A stretch of 64,000 bases of DNA from Schauerella fraxinea (GTDB lineage Bacteria; Pseudomonadota; Gammaproteobacteria; Burkholderiales; Burkholderiaceae_B). This document shows, in pieces, positions 54,286 to 61,460 of the stretch. Numbering within the stretch: the stretch's first letter is position 1; every line of letters starts with the position of its first letter. A program made the translations under genes and the position numbers. The notes below the pieces were generated by a model that was given only the letters and a program-made list of their open reading frames with translations, did no database searches and had not been told where the DNA came from. Location: assembly GCA_030849965.1 (NCBI GenBank), contig JAVDKL010000001.1:1842554-1906553 (forward strand), given 5' to 3'.

Positions 54286-54298
54286 GTTGCCGGTGCTC

Positions 54299-54763
54299 CT
54301 ATTGAACTTGAACGAGCGCATGGCCTGACAACTGCCAGGCTTGCGCGTTACTAAATGCGGGAATGAAATTGCCGACCAGACGCAGGCCGCTCATCGGCGC
54401 CCAGTTGTAGGCGTTGAACGACAAATTGATGTTGGCGCACACCGGCGTGGGTGCCAGGCTCGATGCCGCACCCCAAGCGCACGAGGTGGTGTTCACCGCA
54501 CAACCGAGCACGCCATCGCCCGAGAATTTCGCGCGCGCCTGATCGCACGCCAAAGAAGATGCGTCCGTCCACTTCGTGCCCATCAACTGCGACCGCATCA
54601 TCGTGCGCGCCACATCGCCCGCCTGTTGCGAGAGCCGCTGCTGCATCCAGAATAGAAAACCGAAACCGGCGATGGCGACAATAATGGTGATGAGCAACAC
54701 GGCGATCATTGCGAACTCAACGGCTGCGGCGCCTGTCTGCTTGCTTGTGCGCGTGCTTGCCAT
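54299..54763 (-). CDS. tadE: TadE-like pseudopilin
   Basis: 154-residue pseudopilin. N-terminal prepilin site and helix KQTGAAAVEFAMIAVLLITI match TadE (cleavage after Gly). The C-terminal part has several cysteines (LACDQAR, GCAVNTTSCAW, PVCAN) that may form disulfides in the periplasm. It follows the second pseudopilin gene by one base. Confidence 0.9.
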   Translation of the reverse strand: MASTRTSKQTGAAAVEFAMIAVLLITIIVAIAGFGFLFWMQQRLSQQAGDVARTMMRSQLMGTKWTDASSLACDQARAKFSGDGVLGCAVNTTSCAWGAASSLAPTPVCANINLSFNAYNWAPMSGLRLVGNFIPAFSNAQAWQLSGHALVQVQ

Positions 54764-54764
54764 C

Positions 54765-55391
54765 TCACGTCCCCTTCGCCACCGTGGCGGGCATGCCGAT
54801 ACCCAGGCTCGTCACGGCGCGCGATTCCAATATGGTGCTTTTAGGAATCATCAATCCGCCGATCAAGGGCAGTTGCGGCGTCAAGGGATGCGCGCCGTAC
54901 GGGTACTGAACCACCAATTCCATTTGGTCTTCCGCCAGCGCGGCCGTGCTGCATGTGGCTTGTCCTACCGCAACCACATTGGCGTTGCCCTGCCGATAGC
55001 ACACGCCCACACGCATCGCTGTACCGCTCATCGCGGCCACCCAGGATGCCCTATCGTTTGCCACAGAAATCGCCGCCTGACCCCGCGACACAGGGATATT
55101 CGTCGCGCTCGTCCAGCGCAGCAACTGACGCGCACCGTCTTGTGCGGCGAGGTTCAGCGACTGCTGTGCGGTAAACAAAAAGCCATACGTCACAATCGCG
55201 TAGAACACAGCGAAAAAAACGACAAACACAAGTGCGAATTCCACCGCATAAGCCCCACGCTGAGGGCTGCGATGGCCAAATAGGCCGCGTACGGAATGCC
55301 GCGGCGCACGCGCGGACGGCCGAGGATCACGTCGCGCCGCTTGCCCCAGAATTGGGTTATCGCATGAATGAATGATGGGATCGCGCTCCAA
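54765..55391 (-). CDS. Second TadE/TadF-like pseudopilin, start unclear
   Basis: The recognisable protein begins with SPQRGAYAVEFALVFVVFFA (prepilin-type helix, near base 55270) and runs about 165 residues, with two cysteines (VCYRQG, TCSTAA). The usual start would be 8-20 codons before this, but none of ATG, GTG or TTG occurs there in frame. The nearest ordinary start is TTG at 55389-55391, giving 208 residues and a 202-bp overlap with tadV. Either this start is used, or translation begins by coupling or frameshift from tadV, or there is an indel. The helix and Gly-x4-Glu pattern make the family certain. Confidence 0.75.
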   Translation of the reverse strand: MERDPIIHSCDNPILGQAARRDPRPSARAPRHSVRGLFGHRSPQRGAYAVEFALVFVVFFAVFYAIVTYGFLFTAQQSLNLAAQDGARQLLRWTSATNIPVSRGQAAISVANDRASWVAAMSGTAMRVGVCYRQGNANVVAVGQATCSTAALAEDQMELVVQYPYGAHPLTPQLPLIGGLMIPKSTILESRAVTSLGIGMPATVAKGT

Positions 55392-55720
55392 AACAAGATG
55401 TGGGGCATCGCAACGATGCCCACCACAAAGCCGAGCGCCGCCAGGAACTTCACGTCGCCCGCGCCCAACATGCGCCAGCGCCAGAACAGCATGAAGGCCA
55501 TGCCCAGTACGAAGCCAGCCAGCGCGTTCGTCCAGGTATCCGCTCCCCACGTCGAGGGCTCCCATGCGGAAAAATGAACGATCAATAGCCAAATGCCCTG
55601 TACGGCTACAGCGCCCACCACCAAAAGGTTGGGTACGCGCCGCCATCGCAGGTCGTAGACCACGATTGCCATCAACCAGGCGGCACACACGATTACCCAC
55701 AGCGCTTCTCCTACTGCCAC
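55190..55720 (-). CDS. tadV: TadV/CpaA-like prepilin peptidase
   Basis: 176-residue aspartic prepilin peptidase with about five helices. Catalytic Asp residues lie in VVYDLRWRRVPN and GAGDVKFLAALGF (GxGD motif). Processes Flp, TadE and TadF leader peptides. Start is GTG at 55718-55720 with AGAAGG six bases before it. The last 20 or so codons after IPYAAYLAIAALSVGL have no counterpart in relatives and overlap the second pseudopilin. Confidence 0.9.
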   Translation of the reverse strand: MAVGEALWVIVCAAWLMAIVVYDLRWRRVPNLLVVGAVAVQGIWLLIVHFSAWEPSTWGADTWTNALAGFVLGMAFMLFWRWRMLGAGDVKFLAALGFVVGIVAMPHILFWSAIPSFIHAITQFWGKRRDVILGRPRVRRGIPYAAYLAIAALSVGLMRWNSHLCLSFFSLCSTRL

Positions 55721-55727
55721 AACGAAC

Positions 55728-55741
55728 CTTCTTGCAAGAAG
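55728..55741. promoter_or_regulatory. Palindrome overlapping the tadV Shine-Dalgarno
   Basis: CTTCTTGCAAGAAG is a perfect 14-bp palindrome. On the minus strand its right half contains the AGAAG(G) ribosome-binding site of tadV, 7 bases from the GTG. A helix here would hide the ribosome site and lower tadV translation relative to flp. Confidence 0.5.
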
Positions 55742-55789
55742 CTATTGACCCCACGGATAAGCGCGATATGTCGCACGATCCGCGACGGC

Positions 55790-55966
55790 TTACTTAACGG
55801 CGTTACTGACCTTGGTGGCAAGTCCTTCGAAGAACGTACCCACGCTGTCGGAAAATGTTCCCAACGCCACGACGATCCCCAGCACCAACACGCCGACCAA
55901 CAAGCCATACTCGATGGCCGAGGCACCGTCTTCTTCATTCCAGAACTTCAACAATTGCGCCTTCAT
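55790..55966 (-). CDS. flp: Flp-type major pilin
   Basis: 58-residue Flp/Fap pilin. Leader KAQLLKFWNEEDG, cleavage after Gly, then ASAIEYGLLVGVLVLGIVVA with the Flp E-Y motif, and a short C-terminal part. ATG 55964-55966 follows AAAGGAG, an excellent ribosome site, as expected for a high-copy pilin. First gene of the tad operon; 69 bp to tadV. Confidence 0.95.
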   Translation of the reverse strand: MKAQLLKFWNEEDGASAIEYGLLVGVLVLGIVVALGTFSDSVGTFFEGLATKVSNAVK

Positions 55967-56092
55967 GTCACGCTCCTTTGCGTCACGTAAACGAGCAGCG
56001 ATATTTCGCCTGTGCTCATAATCGCCGTCGGATGACGGCACTCATATGTGCGGCGGCGGCGATCAATACCGTCTCCACACTCTCCAGTCGCA

Positions 56093-56920
56093 TCACGCGT
56101 TTTTGCGCTCTGCGATCAGATCTGCTGCCGGCGGAATGGCCGCCGTTTCGATCAACGCATCGACGCGAGCCGCGAGATGCGCACGAAAATCCTGTGAGGA
56201 GCGCTGCAATTGCCAGCGCATCGCAATCAATACCAAAGCGGATACCAGGAACGTCATATAGGGGAGCGACAAGCCACTCATATCCCAAGCGCCGTTTGCC
56301 CGCGGCGCCGTACAGATCACCATCGCTGCCGCTGCACCCGTGTAATGCATGCCGCACACTGCGCCCGCCATAACCAAAGCGGCCAAACCGCGCTGCACAA
56401 TCGACTGCACATGAAAGGCCAACCACAACGCTGCTGCAGCGGCCACGACGGCAAGCAATACCGACAGAACAATCAACAGCGGATGCCATTGCAGATCGGC
56501 GGGCATACGCATCGCGGCCATACCGATGTAATGCATGGCAGCTACGCCGACGCCTGCAATCGCACCACCAATCAGGCAACGACTGCCGCTGAATCGCGCA
56601 CGTCCCACATACCAAAGCGCAGCACCCGAGAACCCAACTGCCACAATCAAACTCAGTACTGTGTAGCCAATGCTGTAACCCACAACGAATGGCATTTCCT
56701 GCGCCTGCATGCCGATGAAATGCATGCTCCAGATCGCAATGCCGCCAAGCGAGAAGGCCGCGATCGCGACATAACTCAAGCGCACGCCCACGCCGTCTTC
56801 GCGGCGAATGTGGGTGGCGGCGAGCAAGGCCACATAGGCGCCCAACGCGGCGATGACATACGACAGCGCGACCAGGCCAACGTCGAATGCAAGTGGAACC
56901 ACTGTCCCTTCAACCATCAT
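56093..56920 (-). CDS. MHYT-domain integral membrane sensor protein
   Basis: 275-residue membrane protein with seven helices and three MHYT-type motifs (SMHFIGMQA, AMHYIGMAA, GMHYTGAAA), thought to bind a metal such as copper and sense diatomic gas; family knowledge, not tested. Has only a short cytoplasmic tail (HLAARVDALIETAAIPPAAD), no GGDEF or kinase domain. I chose ATG 56918-56920, next to GAGG, over a GTG at 56965. Sits just upstream of flp on the same strand with a 126-bp gap. Confidence 0.88.
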   Translation of the reverse strand: MMVEGTVVPLAFDVGLVALSYVIAALGAYVALLAATHIRREDGVGVRLSYVAIAAFSLGGIAIWSMHFIGMQAQEMPFVVGYSIGYTVLSLIVAVGFSGAALWYVGRARFSGSRCLIGGAIAGVGVAAMHYIGMAAMRMPADLQWHPLLIVLSVLLAVVAAAAALWLAFHVQSIVQRGLAALVMAGAVCGMHYTGAAAAMVICTAPRANGAWDMSGLSLPYMTFLVSALVLIAMRWQLQRSSQDFRAHLAARVDALIETAAIPPAADLIAERKNA

Positions 56921-57131
56921 TACCTCAGGCACAAGCGCGGTTAATCGCTGACAAGAACTCGGCACCAGCCAAGCGCAAAGTTACTAACTCTTCACATTTG
57001 GAAAACCAGCAACTTCCTAATTTTCCAAATCGCGATTTTTGTCTGTCTAATACTTTTTAGTTAATCCATGGTGCGTGACCAGTGTCTGATAAGTCTACGA
57101 TAGTTACATTAGGATTTTCCCTAATGGCATG

Positions 57132-57163
57132 GAAGTGCCACTTCTTTTTGTCATCGAAGTGGC
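57132..57163 (+). promoter_or_regulatory. Competing hairpins in the long TpsB leader
   Basis: GAAGTG (57132-57137) can pair with CACTTC (57139-57144), or GCCACTTC (57137-57144) can pair with GAAGTGGC (57156-57163) around an 11-base loop. Mutually exclusive arms like this are typical of attenuators, or of operator palindromes. Whether it is transcribed is not known. Confidence 0.4.
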
Positions 57164-57481
57164 GTGATCGCAACAAGAAAGATGCGGCCAACTTCCAAAT
57201 TTATCAATTACTTATAACGCCGTATAGCAGTGGGATCGCTCTCTGAACGGTCATACCAAGCGTCGGCGATCGCAAAGCGCTGCATGAATTTAAGTCATAC
57301 CAGACCTGCGATCATCTGCATCAGTCTGGCTGCTTGCGGGAGACAAAAGGATTAATTCTTTCACGAGGCTTACGCTGCCGAAATTGCCGATTCAAAGTTA
57401 ATCGTTATTCCGGTCATCAATAATTAATTCACCGCTGAAACTAATTGTCGCAGCTACCGTTTACTGGCAGTATGTGATCTG

Positions 57482-57503
57482 TACGGCGCAAGATAGCGCC
57501 GTA
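57482..57503 (+). promoter_or_regulatory. Stem-loop 60 bp before the TpsB start
   Basis: TACGGCGC (57482-57489), loop AAGATA, GCGCCGTA (57496-57503), a perfect 8-bp GC-rich stem followed by ATTCTTTG. Could act as an attenuator or RNA-stabilising element in the TpsB mRNA leader. Confidence 0.45.
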
Positions 57504-57562
57504 ATTCTTTGAACTCGGATGCCCGCGCGTCGCGCTTTGCTTCCAGCGATCGGTTGTTTTGC

Positions 57563-59287
57563 ATGAGCCTCCGCTTCCTGATTTCCGCTTGTCCGCTACA
57601 GCGCGCAGCCTTAGGCTTAACGATCGCGATCACGCCGTTATGCACCCAAGCGGCATCGCCGCTGCGCGGCAATCCCGTCGATTCAGTGCCGCGCATCGAA
57701 TCGCCGCCAGATCAAACGCCAACGCCGGCGCCCGCCGTTCAGGCGCCTACGCCCCAGCAGCAAGCGATGCAGGCGCGACTTGCGCAGCAAATCATCCCGC
57801 GCAATTTCGATGTGACCGGCGTGCGCAGCATCGACTTCAATTCGGTCACTGCGATCCTCACGCCGCTAGCGAACCGCACGGTCACGCTGGGCGAACTGAT
57901 TGTCGAAGTCGACAAGATCACAGCGCTGTATCGCGCGCAGGGCTATCCGCTCTCGTTTGCCCTGCTTCAAAACCAGAATTTCGAAAACGGCCTGGTCGTC
58001 GTTACCGTCATCGAGGGGCACGTCGGCGATGTGCAGATCGACGGCGATATCGGGCGCGCATCGTCGCGGTTGAAATCGTTGGCCGAGCCCCTGCTCGCTG
58101 AGAAGCCGTTGACGCAAGCCACCCTCGAGCGCACGCTCAATCTGATGCGCACGGTGCCGGGAGTAACGATCACGCCGGCGCTGGATTTGCCGCGCCGCTC
58201 GGATGGCGCAAGCACGCTTGCCATCAAGGCGGAGCGTCAAGCCTTTACCGCTACCGGCGGCCTGGCCGACCTCGGCACCGGATTGCAGCCGCTCGCAACG
58301 GTCGCGGCCAACAGTCTCACCCCGCTGGGTGAGCAGCTTCGATTGACGAGCAGCGTGCCGCTGGCGAGCGACGACGTCCGCTATATCCAAGGCGAAGTCA
58401 CCGTGCCGATCGGCAATCAGGGCACGGCCATCAAGCTCGATGGCTATCACTATCGCGCAGAGCCGAGCGACGAGGCGGTGCAGGCATTGGGATTCGATCG
58501 GCGCGTGCGCAACAACCGCATCGGACTCGGCGTCAGCCACCCTTTTCTGTTGAACAACCGCCAGTCGCTTACCGGCACGTTCGGCGTGTATGCCGTCGAC
58601 TCAAGCGACTTGTACACCCAACGTGGCGGCGACCGCACACTCGAGCAAGACACCCGCGTGCGTGCTGCCACGGTGGAGATGCGCTACTTCCAGGTGAGCG
58701 ACACACGCTCGTCGGAGATTAAATTGGGCGTGTCCAGAGGGGTGGACGGACTGGGCGCGCGCAAGACCATCGAAAGCAACTACGGCTACAGCGCCGTGCC
58801 CGATGTGGATCTCAATTTCACGCGCGCCAATCTGGACCTGCGGCAGACCTTCACCTTGCCGGCACAATTCGGCGTGGTGCTGGCCGGCACCGGCCAATAT
58901 AGCGACAACACTTTGCCCAGCTCCGAGCAGATTTCGTTCGGTAGCTGGCGATACGGCATGGGCTATCCGCAAGGCGAGAAAAGTGGCGACAAAGGTTTCG
59001 GCTTATCGGCCGAACTGAATCGCCGCTTCGCGACCGGTTGGTCGTATGTGTCGAGCGTGCAACCTTATGCGCTCGTAGACTATGCGAAGTCCTGGTACAA
59101 CAGCGCCGCATTGTCGACCCTGCGAAATCGCAATCTGTCGTCCGCCGCGCTGGGCGTGCGGTTTACCGACGACAAGTATTACCTGCTCGATTTCAACGTG
59201 GCCAAGCCCACTGGCGCCGTACCCACGAACGGCGATCGCGACTTGCGCTTCAACGCCAACTACACGTTGTTCTACGGCGCACGATAA
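57563..59287 (+). CDS. TpsB/ShlB-family outer-membrane transporter (two-partner secretion)
   Basis: 574-residue Omp85-superfamily transporter. Signal peptide (about 30 residues, LTIAITPLCTQA). A Pro/Gln-rich linker is followed by POTRA domains: the first has FDVTGVRSIDFNSVTAIL and ITALYRAQGYPLSFALL, a second follows from about residue 155. Then comes the ShlB-type barrel ending in LRFNANYTLFYGAR. The loop-6 tip reads YGMGYPQGEKSGDKG, where relatives usually have Arg at the first variable position (GRAY/VRGY-type). ATG 57563 was chosen over TTG 57509. No TpsA gene with a haemagglutinin-type secretion domain lies nearby; the next gene encodes a collagen-like lipoprotein. Confidence 0.88.
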   Translation: MSLRFLISACPLQRAALGLTIAITPLCTQAASPLRGNPVDSVPRIESPPDQTPTPAPAVQAPTPQQQAMQARLAQQIIPRNFDVTGVRSIDFNSVTAILTPLANRTVTLGELIVEVDKITALYRAQGYPLSFALLQNQNFENGLVVVTVIEGHVGDVQIDGDIGRASSRLKSLAEPLLAEKPLTQATLERTLNLMRTVPGVTITPALDLPRRSDGASTLAIKAERQAFTATGGLADLGTGLQPLATVAANSLTPLGEQLRLTSSVPLASDDVRYIQGEVTVPIGNQGTAIKLDGYHYRAEPSDEAVQALGFDRRVRNNRIGLGVSHPFLLNNRQSLTGTFGVYAVDSSDLYTQRGGDRTLEQDTRVRAATVEMRYFQVSDTRSSEIKLGVSRGVDGLGARKTIESNYGYSAVPDVDLNFTRANLDLRQTFTLPAQFGVVLAGTGQYSDNTLPSSEQISFGSWRYGMGYPQGEKSGDKGFGLSAELNRRFATGWSYVSSVQPYALVDYAKSWYNSAALSTLRNRNLSSAALGVRFTDDKYYLLDFNVAKPTGAVPTNGDRDLRFNANYTLFYGAR

Positions 59288-59424
59288 GCGCGTAAAACGG
59301 CTATCGACTGAGCAGCCGAAGGCGCCAAGCATCGCGCGTGAGCGCGTGGATGTCACGCCCACATCCGGCGACACAGGTCGTTTCGCGTTTCGCCACGCGC
59401 ATTGACTTGGGGCTGCGCCCATCG

Positions 59425-59457
59425 ACGTTACGTGACACGTTACGTTGCCCGTAACGT
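59425..59457. repeat. 12-bp-period repeat cluster, operator-like
   Basis: Three adjacent units: ACGTTACG at 59425-59432, ACGTTACG at 59437-59444, and the reverse complement CGTAACGT at 59450-59457. Direct repeats are 12 bp apart and the last pair forms an inverted repeat around a 5-base loop. Looks like a multi-site protein-binding element. Confidence 0.6.
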
Positions 59458-59564
59458 TCCGGGTCGATGTTCCGAAACACCCCAACATATGTAACTGTCG
59501 CAAAGAGCCGATTTTGCCGATTATGCGATCACTACACGCGGCGCGCGCTCTCCTCTGAAATCAT

Positions 59565-59592
59565 AAGCCCATGTTTTTAATGGGCTTTTTTA
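59565..59592 (+). terminator. Rho-independent terminator upstream of the collagen-like gene
   Basis: Perfect 8-bp stem AAGCCCAT/ATGGGCTT (59565-59572 with 59580-59587), 7-base loop, then a run of T. It lies about 280 bp after the TpsB stop. Confidence 0.88.
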
Positions 59593-59637
59593 TTTCTACA
59601 AATAATTTTCGCCATTAGATTTACGACGATTCAAAAG

Positions 59638-59655
59638 TTGGCATGGGTTTCGCAT
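59638..59655 (+). promoter_or_regulatory. Candidate sigma-54 promoter of the collagen-like gene
   Basis: TTGGCATGGGTTTCGCAT has GG (59640-59641) and GC (59652-59653) with exactly ten bases between, close to the -24/-12 consensus TTGGCAC-N5-TTGCW (mismatch at the C of GCAC and one T of TTGC). It stands about 53 bases before the start codon. Confidence 0.5.
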
Positions 59656-59707
59656 TAAAGGGTTATCGGGCCAGCTGCCCGCCATACAGACCCTCAGGAG
59701 CTTTGCC

Positions 59708-61375
59708 ATGACTTCCCCGATCACTTCACGTTCCAAGCAAGTTTTTGTGTCCACCCTGTTGGCCGTGGCCCTTGCGGCCGGCCTTAGCGCATGTGGCAGC
59801 ACCAATCATCACAAGAACACCGCGACGCCCGGCATGCCCGGTGACGGCGGTGGCGTCCCCGGCGGCGGTGGCGATAGTGGCGGCGGTTCGGGCGGCGGTT
59901 CGGGCGGCGGCGCCGGCGGCGGTGACGGCTCCGGCGGTGGTGGCGGTGGCGACAACGGCGGCGGCAACCCCGGCACGCCGGGTAATCCTGGCACCCCTGG
60001 TAATCCTGGCAACCCCGGTACCCCCGGCAATCCCGGTAATCCTGGCGACCCGGGCACCCCCGGCAACCCCGGCAACCCCGGCAATCCGGGCAATCCAGGC
60101 AACCCGGGGAATCCCGGCAATCCGGGCAATCCAGGCAACCCGGGGAATCCCGGCAATCCCGGCACGCCGGGTACCCCGGGCGCGTCGAGCTCGTTGCTCG
60201 AAACCCCGTTGGGCACGGTCGGCAAGGCTGTCGACAACGTGTTGCCGTTGAATAGCCAAGGTTTGCTCACAGGCGTCGGCAGCAGCCTCGACACCGTCGT
60301 GGCACCCGTCGGCACCGCCGTCACCGGTGTTACGCAAACCGTCGGTGGCGCAACGGGCCTCGGCCAACCGGTCGACAACCTGTTGACGCAAGTGGGTGGT
60401 GTTGTGCGTAACGTCGGCGATCAAACCGCCGGCACCGCATTGCCGGGTGGCCTGAATTCCGGCGTCGGTGGTTTGCTGCAAGGCGTGGGCAACGGCGTGG
60501 CCGCAGCCGGCGGCTTGTTGAACGCCAATCCGAACAACCCGCAACCGCTGACCTCGGTGTTGGATAACGTCACGGGCGGCGTGGCCGCACTCACCGCCGG
60601 CTTGACGGGCCAGAACGGCTTGCTCACCCCGGTCACGGGTGCCTTGGGTGGCGTTACGGGTGGCAGCGCCGCCAATCTGCTTGCACCGGTCGCGGGTCTG
60701 GTATCCGGCGTCACCAACACGGTCGTCCCGACGGTGGCAGGTGTGGTGGGACAAGTGGGTGGCACGGCGACGGGCGCGCTTAACAGCGGCGGCTTGCTGG
60801 CACCGGTCACGGGCCTGGTTGCCGGCGTCACCGGTGGCGCTTCGGGTGTTGGCGGTGGCTTGCTGGCACCGGTGCTCGGTACGGTTGGCGGTGTGACCGG
60901 CGGTCTGACGGGCGGTGCGGGTGGTGTCACCGGCGGTCTGCTTGCACCGGTTACGGCAATCGCATCGACCGCAACGGGCGCAGTGGGTCAAGGCGTCGGC
61001 GGTCTCGTGTCGGGTGTAGTTGCCCCAACAGTGGGTGCAGTGGGTGGTGTGGTCAACGGTGTCGTAGCGCCAGTAGGTGGCTTGGTCGGTGGCTTGGTCA
61101 GCGGCGTCGTGGCTCCGGTTGTCGCCACGGTCGGTTCGACTGCCGGTGGCGCGACCGGCGGCGGTGCAACGCAAGTATCCGGCGGTCTGGTGGGCGGTCT
61201 CGTGACCTCGGTCACGGCCTCGGTGGCCGGTGTATCGGCCGGCGCCACAGTGGGTGCAGGCGGCGCGGCAGGCGGTTCGGCCAGCACGGGCAACGGCACG
61301 ACGACGACCAATAACGGTGGCCTGGTCGGCGGTCTGTTGGGCGGTCTGGGTGGCGCACTGGGCGTGCGCCGCTAA
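59708..61375 (+). CDS. Collagen-like lipoprotein with Gly/Val/Ala repeat domain
   Basis: 555 residues. Lipobox AGLSACG puts a lipid on Cys29. A Gly/Ser/Asp-rich spacer (residues about 44-85) leads to 24 Gly-X-Pro triplets (residues 86-157, mostly Gly-Asn-Pro with some Gly-Thr-Pro and one Gly-Asp-Pro), the pattern of a bacterial collagen-like triple helix. Residues 158-555 are a low-complexity domain rich in Gly, Val, Ala, Leu and Thr. In it a motif like [15 protein letters not shown] recurs about five times and VVAPVGG-type repeats three or four times; it ends [14 protein letters not shown]. No enzymatic motif. Ribosome site CAGGAG. Likely a surface or outer-membrane-anchored adhesin; the TpsB neighbour may move it across the outer membrane (inference). 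Confidence 0.85.
   Translation: MTSPITSRSKQVFVSTLLAVALAAGLSACGSTNHHKNTATPGMPGDGGGVPGGGGDSGGGSGGGSGGGAGGGDGSGGGGGGDNGGGNPGTPGNPGTPGNPGNPGTPGNPGNPGDPGTPGNPGNPGNPGNPGNPGNPGNPGNPGNPGNPGNPGTPGTPGASSSLLETPLGTVGKAVDNVLPLNSQGLLTGVGSSLDTVVAPVGTAVTGVTQTVGGATGLGQPVDNLLTQVGGVVRNVGDQTAGTALPGGLNSGVGGLLQGVGNGVAAAGGLLNANPNNPQPLTSVLDNVTGGVAALTAGLTGQNGLLTPVTGALGGVTGGSAANLLAPVAGLVSGVTNTVVPTVAGVVGQVGGTATGALNSGGLLAPVTGLVAGVTGGASGVGGGLLAPVLGTVGGVTGGLTGGAGGVTGGLLAPVTAIASTATGAVGQGVGGLVSGVVAPTVGAVGGVVNGVVAPVGGLVGGLVSGVVAPVVATVGSTAGGATGGGATQVSGGLVGGLVTSVTASVAGVSAGATVGAGGAAGGSASTGNGTTTTNNGGLVGGLLGGLGGALGVRR
59963..60178 (+). repeat. Collagen-like triplet DNA repeats (Gly-X-Pro)
   Basis: 24 nine-base codon triplets encoding Gly-X-Pro. 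Third positions differ among copies except for the perfect 36-bp duplication at 60080-60151. Confidence 0.9.
60080..60151 (+). repeat. Perfect 36-bp tandem duplication inside the collagen-like region
   Basis: Units 60080-60115 and 60116-60151 are identical at all 36 bases, encoding four Gly-Asn-Pro triplets each. Exact identity over synonymous sites points to a recent slippage or recombination duplication; 36 is a multiple of three, so length change stays in frame. Confidence 0.9.
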
Positions 61376-61385
61376 GCGGACCTGA

Positions 61386-61420
61386 ACGAGAAAGGCGGCA
61401 TGCCGCCTTTCTCGTGTTTT
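61386..61420 (+). terminator. Strong terminator of the collagen-like gene
   Basis: A near-continuous palindrome, stem 61386-61400 with 61401-61415 (CGAGAAAGGCGGCA and complement), followed by GTTTT. It begins 10 bp after the stop codon and separates the gene from marR. Confidence 0.9.
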
Positions 61421-61460
61421 GCATCTCTTCGTTCACGCCGCATTTTTTATCGAGACCCAC

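Larger units (their letters stand above)
56921..57562. other. AT-rich intergenic region with hairpins, upstream of the TpsB gene
   Basis: About 640 bp without a credible gene and visibly lower in GC than its surroundings. It separates the tad/MHYT block from the TpsB gene. It holds an inverted repeat (CATTAGG at 57107-57113 with CCTAATG at 57120-57126), the palindrome GAAGTGCCACTTC (57132-57144) and GAAGTGGC (57156-57163). It ends with a stem-loop at 57482-57503. No open frame with convincing codon use was seen. Confidence 0.6.
59288..59707. other. Intergenic region between the TpsB and collagen-like genes
   Basis: 420 bp, no credible gene. In order it holds a repeat cluster (59425-59457), a strong terminator (59565-59592) and a sigma-54-like promoter (59638-59655). 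The ribosome site CAGGAG (59695-59700) lies 7 bases before the collagen-like ATG. The layout implies that the downstream gene is transcribed separately from TpsB. Confidence 0.65.

Noticed and set aside
59726-61174. A long minus-strand frame opposite the collagen-like gene, with its own repeats
   Set aside because: Repetition comes from the sense-strand repeats; the sense gene has a ribosome site, lipobox and terminator.
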